A stretch of DNA of 64,000 nucleotides from Rhizodiscina lignyota (taxonomy: Eukaryota > Ascomycota > Dothideomycetes > Aulographales > Rhizodiscinaceae), in the NCBI GenBank assembly GCA_010015805.1, contig ML978147.1, positions 1 to 64,000 of the forward strand. The letters run 5' to 3'. The notes under the pieces are model-generated. The model searched no databases and was not told the DNA's origin. It saw only the letters and a list, made by a program, of their open reading frames with translations. Below, in pieces: positions 22,276-33,682 of the stretch (positions within the stretch are counted from its first letter, which is position 1; the number at the start of each line of letters is the position of its first letter). A program made the translations under genes and the position numbers.

Positions 22276-22668
22276 CTTAGTTCTTCATCAAGCCTAGTTG
22301 AAATGGGAAGTGTGAAAATGTGAAGAGAGTTGTGCTAGGCTAAAGCTTTAGAGTATTTGAGATCAAGTGTTACGATAATAATAACTCGAGTCTCGGAGAC
22401 ATCTGCAGTCATCTGGACACATCCGCGCCGCTGGTGCCTTGAGGCAATGCTCATAACTTAATAAGCAAGTAGAAGCTCAGTAGCTGCATTACAATATTCC
22501 ACTACTCAAACATCTCATTTGCTAAATAGAAAAACTCTTCGTGGCTACCGCAAAGCTGTCTACGACATAGAGTATTCGCCACTACCGGTCGCGACTTAAG
22601 AAGCATTCAGAACACGGCATTTTCCAAACCGTCTAATCGCTATCCTCTCCAAGCGTCCAATGGTAGTA
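22276..22668. other. Intergenic, no gene seen
   Basis: Upstream of the small F-box-like gene. No feature recognised. Confidence 0.5.
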
Positions 22669-23700
22669 TCATTTTATCTTGTCAATCAGCATCGCAAAAT
22701 CAGCATCGCAAAAGCAGCATGCTGTCCTTGGGACGCTACCTTCTCCCCCTCGACGCCGAAACAGCCTGGCGATATATGCGGCAGTGTATCCATCTTGATT
22801 CTTCTCGCCGACTTCGAACCCTTTCATGTTGACGCTAATGAAAATTTTCACTGTATCGAGATCTGCATACATGGTACCAAATGAAGAACCAAGTCACCGT
22901 GCTTCATTGTTCGCCGATAGTCAGCGCCGTAATGAAGAAGAAGGGGAATATAACCTGGCATTGAGGAATATAGAACAGAGTAAAGAAGTATTCCCATCAT
23001 CTCCAGTTGTGTTTACACCCGCTCCATGCTCCAGAAGACTCTGGGTGTTCTCTTTGCAACCGCACATGACGGCAGGAAAGAGTGGAGTCTGACTTAACGG
23101 AGGTTTGCTTCGCGCATCAACATTTGCTTCAGTGAAGAAGGAGTAGAAGACACCTGTTTCCATCATGAGTACGTGCAACCTCATGAAGCGGAGTATGTAT
23201 GGCTTTCTCGACCAAATTTTTCGAAGCACTAAAATGACAAGGCGTCGGACGTTGATTCAAGGACCAATTTCGTAGTAACTGGCATTCTTGAGGTTCACTT
23301 GGAAATCGTGCCTTCCTCGAAAGAAATTATCCCAGCGCCTCCAATCCTGTTACAACACCATGCAATGCCAATGTTGGAACTGGCAATTCTTCTTCAAGTC
23401 TCATTATGAATTCCAATAGCGCCATCTCCGATACCGACGGCGTGCCAAAGTGTTCCGCAACTGATTAGTCCTGTTTCGATGAAACAGTGTCGCAGACGTT
23501 CGCATTGTTACTAGTAGCTTTTGCAAAGAAAGACTCTCAGCACGCTTTTTATTCTTCTTCATATCCAAATGGGTATTACGAGTCGAGACTGTCGTGCATT
23601 TCCCCAAATCAGCTTCAGTCCGGAAGTCGAGTCGTAGAGTCAGCAGCACGTTCTTTGGCTGGGATAAATGGAGTGCTTTTGCTGATCAGTGGTCTTGTAT
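22669..23700 (-). pseudogene. Ankyrin-repeat protein remnant
   Basis: Ankyrin-like pieces appear on the minus strand in different phases: PYTPLHEVARTHDGN near 23170, then TPLFPAVMCGCKENTQSLLE and HGAGVNTTGDDGNTSLL at about 22960-23080, then NQDGYTAAYIARLF near 22760. Between the pieces there are stops and phase changes that I could not explain with introns. The pieces fit a protein with several ankyrin repeats that has decayed by at least three breaks. The outer limits are estimates. Confidence 0.45.
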
Positions 23701-23979
23701 TCTCGCAGTGTAAATTGCGTAAGCTCTCAGCACGTTGAGGGTGAGAAGTGATTCATTTTGATTACACAATATGAGCATCCAAACAAGCATTCTGGAACAT
23801 AAAAGCAATAACAGATCATCGTTAAGGAAACAAGGGTTGAATTCCCCATACCGTGAATAAGCCATGTGTAAGACAAAAGTCACTACGAGCATGATAAAGC
23901 AAGCATGGGAACATATGGCAAATACATTCACAGGCTTAGCGGGACTCTGATATTAGGGCCAGCTGCCTATTGGTTGGCT
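23701..23979. other. Short intergenic gap
   Basis: Lies between the ankyrin remnant and the 3' end of the membrane-protein gene. No gene seen. Confidence 0.5.
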
Positions 23980-26417
23980 TCATTGACCATTGCCGCTTCC
24001 GCCTTCACGCTCAGCTTGGAATTGCCACGGAAGAGGAGGCACGCTAGGAGCCTTGGTAGACATGCGAGAAAGCGAATCCACTGATCCTTGCCTGGTCCAG
24101 GAGCCTTCCGAGTGAACATCCTCCAAAGTACGGGTTGTATTGGACGGGAACTTCTGCAATCTGCTTGGATAGCCATTCTGCGGAGCTTGGAATCTCAAAT
24201 GTTCCGTGCCAGACAAGTCCAGCACGCCAAGTTGCTCGCCAGGACTCGTAACAGGTACGTTGCCAACTTTCCGCGTCCAGGTCCCGAGACCAAGCTCCTC
24301 ATGAACAAGGCTCTGAAGCTGTAATGTGTCGTTCATAGACCATTCGAGAAGTGCATAGTTGTCCCATTTAAATCTTCGTCCTGCCCATTGCAACAGCGGT
24401 TCGATAGCGTACGAGAGTACAATGAAGAGTAGGCCGAGTGCGAGAGTGAGTCCAAGGCCAAGGCTCGAGAAGGACGTGTAGTTTGTGCTCACGATTTTCT
24501 AAAACAACCAAGAGAGTCAGCAATCGGGACACGGTGTAATGGGTATGTGCATTCAGCTTGATCAATCATCGTCCAATCATTTGTGGGATCTGCTCTCATG
24601 GTCAATTTGTTCGAGGCATCTGCTCCAGTTCGGAGCCTGGAGAGCACTGTGAGAACGCGAAACTGACCTGAATATGACAGTACATACGATCCCATTGGTC
24701 CGCAGGCCCCGACACGTACTTCCGGATCCCGGGGAATCTCGGTCCATTCGCCCATTCAATGAATTGTCGCTGGATGCTCGCCATGTAAATAGCCACAAGA
24801 TTCTCCATATCGGATTGCCACTGATTGTTTGGAAGTGCTCCTTGAATTCCATTTTGGAGGCTATTCCGAGAGGTCAAGGCGGCGGCGCCGATAGAGTCAA
24901 CGATGGTAGATATTGGCAACACATTATTGACGTTCGACATGAATTCATAAAATGATTCCGCTTGTATCTCGCTCCGCCACATGGATTGATCCGTATTGTT
25001 AAAGTCTGCCGCCAACTGAATCAAGCTCATGAGTGGACTGCAGCTCGCGTTGAAAGGCAAGTTGGGATTGCAATACTGGACTTGATTCGCGCAGCCTAGG
25101 ACGTTGACAGGATTATCGGCATACCAAACTGTAAAGTTCTCATTCCCGTCGCTGGCAGTTGGATTCGGGAGGCTGGTAATATTGAAAGGTCCGCGATGAG
25201 CTGAATACCATGGATCGTCGGTTGGAGCGCTGAAGATGATACTGTTTGCAGACAAGAAGAGCAACATTGTGTCCGCATCGCCTCTCACGAGCTCATCGAT
25301 GGCAATGTATCCGGTCGTCCCGGGAAAGCTGTTATTGTAGTATGCAAAGTCCGCCCTGAATGTGTCAGCTCGACATGTTGAATCGTGATTGCAAGGCTCA
25401 CCCAATTGTATAATCAAGACCGTATTTGGTCGGATAAAGCCCATGTTCTGTCAAGTTCGCCGCATTGAATGGATATTGGTATGTCAAGTTGGTAGATTGT
25501 TCCGGTGCCGTCTTTCCATAAAAGTATTGCATCACCCTTGCGCTATCTCCAGATTCGAAGAATGCATTTTTCTGTGTGTTCGTGAGGTTTGTCAATTTGC
25601 TGTAAGCATCCAGTCGCAAAGGTGCACACTCCAAGACATTCCGCCAGATGATTCTTTCGCTGGATGGCGCATTAACTCCAAAGTCGAAATGGCTGTTTAG
25701 ATATCCAGTGTCGATGACAACATTCATCGACTCAGTTTGGCATACCTTCTGCTGGAAAGGGCAAGTAGCATTCCTCGTGACGTAAAGAGGGAAACTCGGC
25801 TTGACGAACGTTGGGCAGTTCTCGGTCGGGTTGGTAGCGTTTCGAGCAAAACATTGCTGGGCTCGCTGATCAGCCGCTTCATGCAACTCGGCCATGTATG
25901 GTCCATACACCGTGTCTAGAGCTTTGGCACTCAAGCTGTCTGCATCGACCCAGCCGCATTGTTTGCCGCTCAAGAGAACCTCGTTGCCCATGGAAGCTGA
26001 GATCTGAGCAGAAAGGATTCCGGAACCCACAAAAGCTATACCGAGAAGCAGAGCGGTAATCATAAAGGGAACGATGCGACGCCAGACATAGTCTTGTTGT
26101 CTGGGACTCCGCCATGCCCATGCTACAGTCCCCAGGTTCCATGACGTTGACAGGGCATCAGAAGCGTTGCGCAGTATCGCCTGACGTTGGTGATAGACAC
26201 CGTCTTGAGGAGTCTTCTTGGAAAGGTAGAGGTGTATTCCAAATGTGACAAGGCTCCAGATTCGGGTCCCGGCAAAGGTGACGAAGACGGCGAGAGCAGC
26301 AGTGAGCAAGGCCCCGTTGTTGCTGCTCAGCGTGATTGTTGACCCCCGGATGCTGCCATAAGACCAATTGATCCAGTGTCCAAGATGAACATCTGTTGTG
26401 TCAACCGTGGTCGACAT
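23980..26417 (-). CDS. Large membrane protein with cysteine-rich extracellular domain
   Basis: Three exons: 26417-25402, 25355-24668 and 24498-23980, introns of 46 and 169 nt, total 740 residues. Two hydrophobic segments lie near the N-terminus (around residues 36-60 and 118-140), then a long region with many N-x-S/T sites and Cys residues that reads as extracellular, then a last transmembrane segment (LGLTLALGLLFIVLSYAIEP) and a Ser/Pro-rich cytoplasmic tail. I recall this layout from orphan fungal membrane proteins in Dothideomycetes and Sordariomycetes but know no function. The second intron is long for this window; the frame joins in phase 0 and is open on both sides. Confidence 0.75.
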
Positions 26418-28217
26418 CTGAAACAGCGAGATTCCCGTTCAGGACCGGCCAGACGGTAGCGATGAAATGAGTGCACGAATGAAATGGGAGCACTCAATGC
26501 TGGAAGAAAATAAACGAAAGAAATTTTGACTACCAGAGTCGCTGCATACAGAAAGGGAAAAAAGAGAACATCTCGTGTCCAAATAGTACAGCTCTCTTCA
26601 AAACACATGTCGTTGACTTGGCAATACCAGACTGACTCTTCAGCCGCTGTCGGTGAAGCTCGTCAGCCAGGAATAACTCATGTGCGTGCTTCGACGATCA
26701 TTATGGTCATGAAACAAGATGCAGGAGATTCTGAACAGCTTCAGGGCTTTGAGAGCGAATTGAGCGCAACGCGATAGCGCGGGCGCTTAAAACGGTCGCA
26801 TCATCCACTTACTGCTCGCGGAACAGTTCAATTGCACGAGGACTGAAGGGCTCGGATTAAAGGGCTGCATCTTTCAAAACTTCAAGCTCCAATAATGGGT
26901 TAGATCGCACGAGATTAGAGCGTTGCTGCCATTGTCGTCGTGCTTGGTGTTGTAGAGAGCAATCCAGACGCGCCCAGCGCGGCTATCGCTAGGCATTCAG
27001 GAACGACGATGAGAGCTTATCAAATAGACAAGTCTACAACATTATGAAGGAATAGTATTCCAAGCCAGAGATACTGTACAGTCGTGAAGGTTGTGGCTTA
27101 GCTTGAGTGGATAGGAGTGTCGTGTCTACAATATAGGTACAAGACGAAGACGAATGACCCCACGAAGTGAACTCTACAAAGCCGAAGAAATGGCGAATAT
27201 TGCAAGTTATCCGAAGAAACGCCGAGTTCGTTTACGTCGCGCGGTGTTGAGCGCGTCAACGCATGCAAAACAACTTTCATCTAACATCTTCTTTCGCCAG
27301 TTTATTTTTTCTGTCGTTACTTCTATCAGTGCTGTGCGAGTCCTTGGAGTCGCCTCTCATATGCAACAACCATGTTGTCTATTGGGAGAATTGTGAATTG
27401 ACGGACCTCGCAGGACAAGCTCATTTTTTTTATAGAGGGGAATTGTAGGCGCTGTTTGGCTTTGTGCTATAGGTATACATGTCTTGTGTATTATGTCCAT
27501 CGAAAGTATCATGGCCGTCCTCGATTCATGAACCAATTCCATGCTAACTCCGCGACCAGTTTTGCTTTCCCCTCAAATAATCTCGAACGACCCAGCCACG
27601 ACACCACCTTTCATCAACGCCTCATAGGGTATGCAGGCCTCCTGAGGGCTACTCTTAGGAGGCTCATCCTCGTGAAATGATATCCCAGCCTGATCGTCAA
27701 GCCCGTCAAGTTCCTTCTTGACCACTTCCAAAAACGCGATCAGTCATTAGAATCTCTGATCCTGGGGAGGACATGGCGGGATACCAGTCACAATGTTGTG
27801 AAAGCCTGTACCACTCTATGATGCCGCGATGACTGCTCGACGATGAGCTGCTTTCAATATCCAAGCCTTGCTCTACATGGCATGTTTCGGTATCAAATGA
27901 GAGGTTGAGTTTAGCGGAGAATGAAGACACAACACTGTCTTCTTCAGATTAGGGATGCTAAGGCGTTACATCGCAGGTTTATGCTTTCAGAACACGCGGG
28001 GGAAAGTAAGCTTCATCGAAGCCGGTCCGGTCCGGATTTTGCATCGACGGTACGCTGTGACAAGCCGTGCCCACATGCTGAAAGCCAGCTACTTGGACTT
28101 GTCATCAGCGCTTGAAGGAAAGCAGAAAGCTTGACATCGGATAATTGTGGCTGACCTTTGCATCTTGCGTGAAAGTGCAGTACAATTCTGATCGGCGTGT
28201 GGAATCAATGGGAATTT
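26418..28217. other. Intergenic, 1.8 kb, no gene seen
   Basis: Only short frames. I see no tRNA, repeat or domain in this stretch. Confidence 0.5.
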
Positions 28218-29459
28218 TTAGCTACAGTCAATGAACAACACTTCCACACCAATCAAAGCAAAGGTTGAGTCCGCGCGGCACCAAAGTTCGCTCCTGTGTA
28301 ACCCAGTCTCGCGTGTCGACTCTGGATCTGCAATCCGGGCATGCCAGAAATGCAGATCGATAGCCTGATGCAAACATGGGTCAGGTCCGCCGCTCCTCCA
28401 AACTGTTCGAAATACTTGTAGATTGTAGTCGAAAGAAATGTCAGGCAATCTCGACAGGTATGTTGAGGCGGGTGTGGCGGAGAAGTTGAGGAAGGAATTC
28501 GTGGAGACCTGCCGTCTTCGACAATCCAACTGTCAATCATCTTCATCGCCTTGGATAGTGCGAAGGGAGTTGATCCACACGAATGGAACGCTCAAATGCC
28601 CAACTACATCGATGATGTCTTCGAGGATGGGCGAATAGTAGTCCAACAAGATTCCAGTTCATTGGTATCAATCAATTTGAAATGAGGACGGAGAGGTGTT
28701 GACTCAGATGGAATGCAACGCGGATAGGAGGAACCCAGGGGAATGGAGACAGGTCTAGAGAGTGGAGTGCGTAAATAAAGACGTTGAGATCCATCAACGC
28801 ACAAGATCTCACCTCTTTCGCTCAAAGGCTTCCACGTGAGGCTTCCACGTGGAATGGATAACATCTCAAGAACCGCTTGCCTACGTTGTTGCTATGTCGG
28901 TCGAAGGTGAACGTTTGCCAGCATTCATGGGTAGACCGTACTGGCCTCGGGTCTGAAGGATGTAGCTGTATTTCTTGAGATCAAGCCCGAAAGGTGAGTT
29001 GAGAGCGAATTACAGCAAACGTGTGTCAGGTCTGACCAGACAGCCAGGAAAGTCATCGGCAGTCTCGCGGATTGACTGGAAGTTTCCAGGGTACAGGTAG
29101 AAATACGCCATGAGGTTCGGAATAGGGTTGCTTAGGGTGACATGTTGCCATTATGTCGTCGAGGGTGCTGTTGAGGGGTTCCGTGCAGGAAGACTGGCAT
29201 CTGTTAAGATGTTGTGTTCCGCGGCATACTGCCAAGGTGTCTTCTCCATGAAAACATATCTCCACAGGTCGATACAGACAGGGCATCCATGCAGAGCTGA
29301 CTTGCAGAGGTCCGGAATGCAGCGAACGCTCGTGGAATGGGGCTTTCGACGGCCTGGATGTTTGACTATGACATTGGTGGCGTCTGCATCTTGAGGCACA
29401 TCCACGATGGGCGCGTAGACGACCTTCTGATCCGGGGGTTGATATTCGCCTTTCGCCAT
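28218..29459 (-). other. Unrecognised, possibly decayed coding region
   Basis: Several coding-like minus-strand pieces: an opening frame from ATG 29459 (GEYQPPDQKVVYAPIVDV, with CPVCIDLWRYVFMEKTPWQY), a middle piece at 28604-28864 (GEILCVDGSQRLYLRTPLSR) and an end piece at 28218-28529 (LSRLPDISFDYNLQVFRTVW). A short frame VGHLSVPFVWINSLRTIQGD lies between. They may be exons of one gene or the rest of a broken one. I could not find a splice pattern that joins them, and I do not recognise the family. Confidence 0.3.
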
Positions 29460-30071
29460 GGTGATAAGTCCTAAGAATGAAAGGGAATGAATCACTTTGC
29501 TGTAGATGCTCTGTTGGCGACCGCAGCAATTCAAGATGAGAGGATAAGGAGAGATTGTGGAACTGATGTAAGGGTTGCTTTGAGGATAAGATGATTGGTT
29601 CCGTAAAACCTTCCAGTAGAAAGGCAAGCGGAGAAATAATGTCGTTGATGGAAAATCTCTCTGCGACCGCTTGTGGTTTCGACTCAGGCGCCGGAAGATG
29701 TGGAAAGAGCGATGTGGCAGGCACGATAATCGGAGCCGAGTTGCTGGGCAACAGCGAGAGTCATCAAGGAAATGTAGAGCCAATTGATTCAAGAAAAGCA
29801 ATCACGAACCGAAGCCGCGCTCTGCCTTTCCATTTAAATGAGGATGCTCGGTTGCACACCATCCGCCACGCTCTTCGCCGCATACGCAGTCCGGACAAAC
29901 TCTGAGGCCTTTTTGCTAGCCAAATTCTTCATCCATTCGCATTGTGAGCATCATCACCTTTCTCTCGAAACTGGGTAAACCGGAACTCAAAATATGAACT
30001 GCAGTGAATGGCCGAGACTCGGACTTGTCGAATAACACAAGAACGACATCGGAGGAAGATGGGTGCCGGAT
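29460..30071. other. Intergenic, no gene seen
   Basis: Frames here overlap each other on both strands and look like chance. Confidence 0.5.
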
Positions 30072-31064
30072 TTACACTTGAATACCTGCTACAGTCTTCT
30101 CCAGTCTCATCGGATTGAGAAATTCTTCTGAGGACTTGGTGAACAGCGTCTCCAGTCCCAATTCCATCGGACTCTTGAATTCAACAAATCCACAATGACT
30201 ACTGCTCGCCTCATATCCAATCAAAGCTTGCATATCCTTCGACATCTTCAGCACAACTTCTCTCGGGATGCTGACCAACATATTCTCTTCTTGCCGCAGA
30301 TAGCCTTTGGCGAAGAAATAGCTGAACATCACTCTTCTCGCTAGATCACTGTTTAGATCCTGTACCACGTTCGCTCCACCAGCATGCCGTGTCGATGACA
30401 GAAAGATGAGCGCATCGCCAGGTTCCATCTCCGCATACACTGCTTCGCCGACAGAAGGCAGTCGCGTATCATCCCACTTGTGGCTCCCTGGAATAACGAG
30501 CGTCGCGCCATTCTCTTTCACAGACTTCGTGCCGGCAATCAGGACACCAATCTGACGAATGTCTTCTCTTCGCCACTTCCTTTCATGCGTGGTTCCCCAA
30601 ACATCTTCATCCCGGTGTAATGGCTGCTGTCTCGCTCCGGGTCTCATGTCAAATGCCACACTCACCGATAGTCGAGGCGGGATATCGGCAGTTGTGGATT
30701 GCATGTCTTGAGTTCCGGAATTGTTGGGTCGGGTGATGTGCATGTGTAGGAGTTCAGAACGTAGCCTGGCAAGTAAGGGATGGAAGCAGACATCGTGTCC
30801 GCAGCATGGATCACGGCCGGCGAGGGACCAAAGGACCTTGGTCTCGCGCGGAAAGAATGTCCCCGGCGTTTCATATTCAAAATCGTGCTCAGGAGGATGA
30901 TATTTGTTGAGAACCCTCATCATGCGAGAGATGTGGCTTGCAGAGAGGAGATTTTGGACGATTAGACCACCATCGCGAAGTAATGCATCTTCGATCTCTT
31001 GGTACGGCGCGTCGCAGGGAAGGCGGGTCAGCTCTGGCGTTGGAACCGGGTTTAAGGATCCCAT
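30072..31064 (-). CDS. Phytanoyl-CoA dioxygenase-like Fe(II)/2-oxoglutarate oxygenase
   Basis: Single exon, 330 residues, close to the usual 290-330 of fungal PhyH enzymes. Iron ligands can be seen: H150-x-D152 (QPLHRDED) and the distal H227 (STRHAGG); an Arg in DLARRVMFSYF (about 245) should bind the 2-oxoglutarate carboxylate. VIPGSHKW (H195) and GYLRQEENM are typical of the fungal branch that includes secondary-metabolite oxygenases such as verruculogen synthase. It would hydroxylate or desaturate a small molecule in the cytosol. No partner biosynthetic genes lie next to it, so the substrate is open. Confidence 0.85.
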   Translation of the reverse strand: MGSLNPVPTPELTRLPCDAPYQEIEDALLRDGGLIVQNLLSASHISRMMRVLNKYHPPEHDFEYETPGTFFPRETKVLWSLAGRDPCCGHDVCFHPLLARLRSELLHMHITRPNNSGTQDMQSTTADIPPRLSVSVAFDMRPGARQQPLHRDEDVWGTTHERKWRREDIRQIGVLIAGTKSVKENGATLVIPGSHKWDDTRLPSVGEAVYAEMEPGDALIFLSSTRHAGGANVVQDLNSDLARRVMFSYFFAKGYLRQEENMLVSIPREVVLKMSKDMQALIGYEASSSHCGFVEFKSPMELGLETLFTKSSEEFLNPMRLEKTVAGIQV

Positions 31065-31948
31065 GATGATGGCTTTTTGGTTCAGTAGTATTTGATCTGA
31101 GAAGCAAATTTAATCAAACATTGATGGGTACAGAAAGAAAAGTAGACGACAGAGATAACGGGAGATGATGTCGAAGATAAGCTACGGTATGCGGGGTCAT
31201 CATATAAGAAACATCTTTGGGCCGAAGCTCAAGACAATCCAGTCCAGACACCAATTGAGATGCCAGAGATGAACGACATGTTCATTGCCATCTAGCTCCA
31301 TTCCCTGATGGGCTTCGGCGGATTGTAGGATGTAACTACTCTCGAAGAGCGACAATCTGATCTCGGACCAGACGGGATTGGGAGAATGCCGATTGTTTTA
31401 GCTGAGACCCTTTTTGAGCAGAGCACTCTGCGGTGTTTGACAGATCATATGTCCCGCAAAATGAATGAATATATTTTTGGACCACAAAACGGCTCTTAGT
31501 AGTTTCCAAAGTGGTATCGACATTGACTGTCAAAAGGTGAGATTTAAGGAGAGAGGAGACGGAGCTTGGCGCCAAGACCAGAAATACTACGATGTTAAGA
31601 TCCTGGACTAGCGCGTAATTATGTCTCTAACCATTACCGCCATGCCGACCGACAGCAAATGCCTTCTCTCGCATTCTACAAATCGACTCAGCTGCAAAGT
31701 AGAACCCGTCTCAGGCACGACAAGATATGATCTACACCACGACGTATTTTCCGTAGTACAAATGCCGTGAGGAGTCATGCAACCGGCAAAAAGAAATATG
31801 ACGAGCGGGGCCAATCATAAGGTTAAAGTCAACCTTGTTCCTGAGCTACATTCGGAGCTTTAGTGTATGCAAGATCTCCTCTTTCCTTAAATCATTTTTC
31901 TCTTGACAACGATCGGTATTCATTCCGGAGATTCAAATTCAAAGGAAA
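31065..31948. other. Divergent intergenic region, no gene seen
   Basis: Shared upstream region of the PhyH-like gene (minus) and the secreted hydrolase (plus). Nothing else recognised. Confidence 0.6.
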
Positions 31949-32974
31949 ATGTACAACTCCATTGTTGCCATATTCACAATCTCATTGCTACTTATTTCAG
32001 TGCAAGCTGCTTGTCCTTCAGGACCGCCATCCGTCGATACTACGTCAGGAGGGTTCGAATACACATATCCTTATCCAATCCACTACCATGAACTGCAGAC
32101 ACAGCACCAAACGCTCTGTCAAGCGTACATGGACGTCCCTCCACATGGACCCACCAACAGCAGCAAAACAATCATGATGCTACACGGCAAAAACTTCTGC
32201 GGAGTGACCTGGAACGCTACCATCGAAGTCATGCGCTCCCAAGGATACCGAGTCATTGTTCCAGATCAGATTGGCTTCTGCAAGTCTGACAAACCGACAG
32301 CGTATCAATTCAGTCTGCAGCAACTGGCATTGAATACCAAGTCAATTCTCGACAGCCTCGACATCAAGTCTCTTGTCGTGATGGGCCATTCCATGGGTGG
32401 AATGCTTTCAACGCGCTTCACACTCATGTATCCAAATACCGTTGAGCGTCTCATTCTCGTTGATCCGATCGGATTGGAGGACTGGAAAGCAAAGGGCGTG
32501 CCATACCTGTCAATCGACAACATCTATCTCCAGGAGCGAGCCTCGAACTATACTTCGATCAGGACGTACGAACAGAGCACATACTACGCCGGAACTTGGT
32601 CTCCAGCTTATGACGTTTGGGTAAACATGCTCGTGCACGTGTACAACGGCTCCATGGCAGATCAATACGCCTTCGACCAGGCTCTGATTACCGATGCAGT
32701 GATCACACAGCCAATTGCATACGAGTTTCCGTTACTAGCGAACAAGACGACGCTGCTTATTGTTGGCCAAAAGGATAACACGGCGATCGGAAAACAATGG
32801 TCTCCGCCAAACGTTCAAGCCATCTTGGGCGACTATCGTGTACTCGGATATCAGGTCGCCGGAGCCATTGGGGCTAATTGCACGTTGGTCGAGTATCCTG
32901 ATCTAGGTCATGCGCCGCAGATTTCGGCTCCAGATCGATTTCATAAGACAGTGTTGGACTGGCTGGGTGAGTGA
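31949..32974 (+). CDS. Secreted alpha/beta hydrolase
   Basis: Single exon, 341 residues. A signal peptide of about 20 residues (hydrophobic ISLLLISVQA before ACPSG) sends it out of the cell, and several N-x-S/T sites fit glycosylation. Alpha/beta-hydrolase marks: oxyanion-hole HG at 79-80, nucleophile elbow GHSMGG with Ser148, acid Asp in VGQKDNTA (about 281) and catalytic His in PDLGHAPQ (about 327). Proteins like this are esterases or related hydrolases; the substrate is not visible. It lies ahead of a GH88 enzyme on the same strand and may be part of an extracellular plant-polymer set. Confidence 0.85.
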   Translation: MYNSIVAIFTISLLLISVQAACPSGPPSVDTTSGGFEYTYPYPIHYHELQTQHQTLCQAYMDVPPHGPTNSSKTIMMLHGKNFCGVTWNATIEVMRSQGYRVIVPDQIGFCKSDKPTAYQFSLQQLALNTKSILDSLDIKSLVVMGHSMGGMLSTRFTLMYPNTVERLILVDPIGLEDWKAKGVPYLSIDNIYLQERASNYTSIRTYEQSTYYAGTWSPAYDVWVNMLVHVYNGSMADQYAFDQALITDAVITQPIAYEFPLLANKTTLLIVGQKDNTAIGKQWSPPNVQAILGDYRVLGYQVAGAIGANCTLVEYPDLGHAPQISAPDRFHKTVLDWLGE

Positions 32975-33682
32975 ACGAGATTCGAGAAAAGTCTTGTCGG
33001 AATTGCGCTGCCGGTCTTCATTCGCTCTCTCATTAGCTTTGTGTACGTAGAAGCAACAGTCGCATAGGTCTTGACTCTTTGTATGGTGACTTGAGAGCAA
33101 ATATTGAGACGTAAATAGAACACTGCAGAAGGTTCGAAGAGAGTGAGAATGTCGATGATGGCTTGGTGAAAAAGCTTGGCGCGGATCAGCAATTTCCGTG
33201 AAAGGCCACTGTCGATCGAAGAAGCATGCCTGAAAACTCTCAATACAGTACCATCTTTCGCCATGACTTGAATGAGTGCTCAAAGGTCAAACTTGTGGTG
33301 AAAGCCCTCCCTATTTCGCCTCTGGAAGTTGTCTTGGAAAGATCGCTGTTGGTAGCTCTTGCTTCGACGACTCCCTCCTCTTCACATCGTCGAGCTCCAA
33401 CATCCAGCAGAAGATGATTGAGCAACCTTCATCAGGTGTTCAGGTTCAATCGGAACCACTCATGAACCGTACAAGTAATTTTTCCGGCCAAGATTTCTTC
33501 GTCATCCGGCGCCCTCCTGGCGTTCGCAGATCTTCTGCAATCAACTCCGCTTTGTGCGGAGATGCATACGACGTTACATCCTGCCAACTTTGACATAATA
33601 ATTAGCATTTAGACGCTGTTATACATGAAGGTCGAGTATTTTCTATTATTCTCCTGTTTCTTCACCGCCTTCAGCGTTGTAA
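32975..33682. other. Intergenic, no gene seen
   Basis: Space between two plus-strand secreted-enzyme genes. Nothing recognised. Confidence 0.6.
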
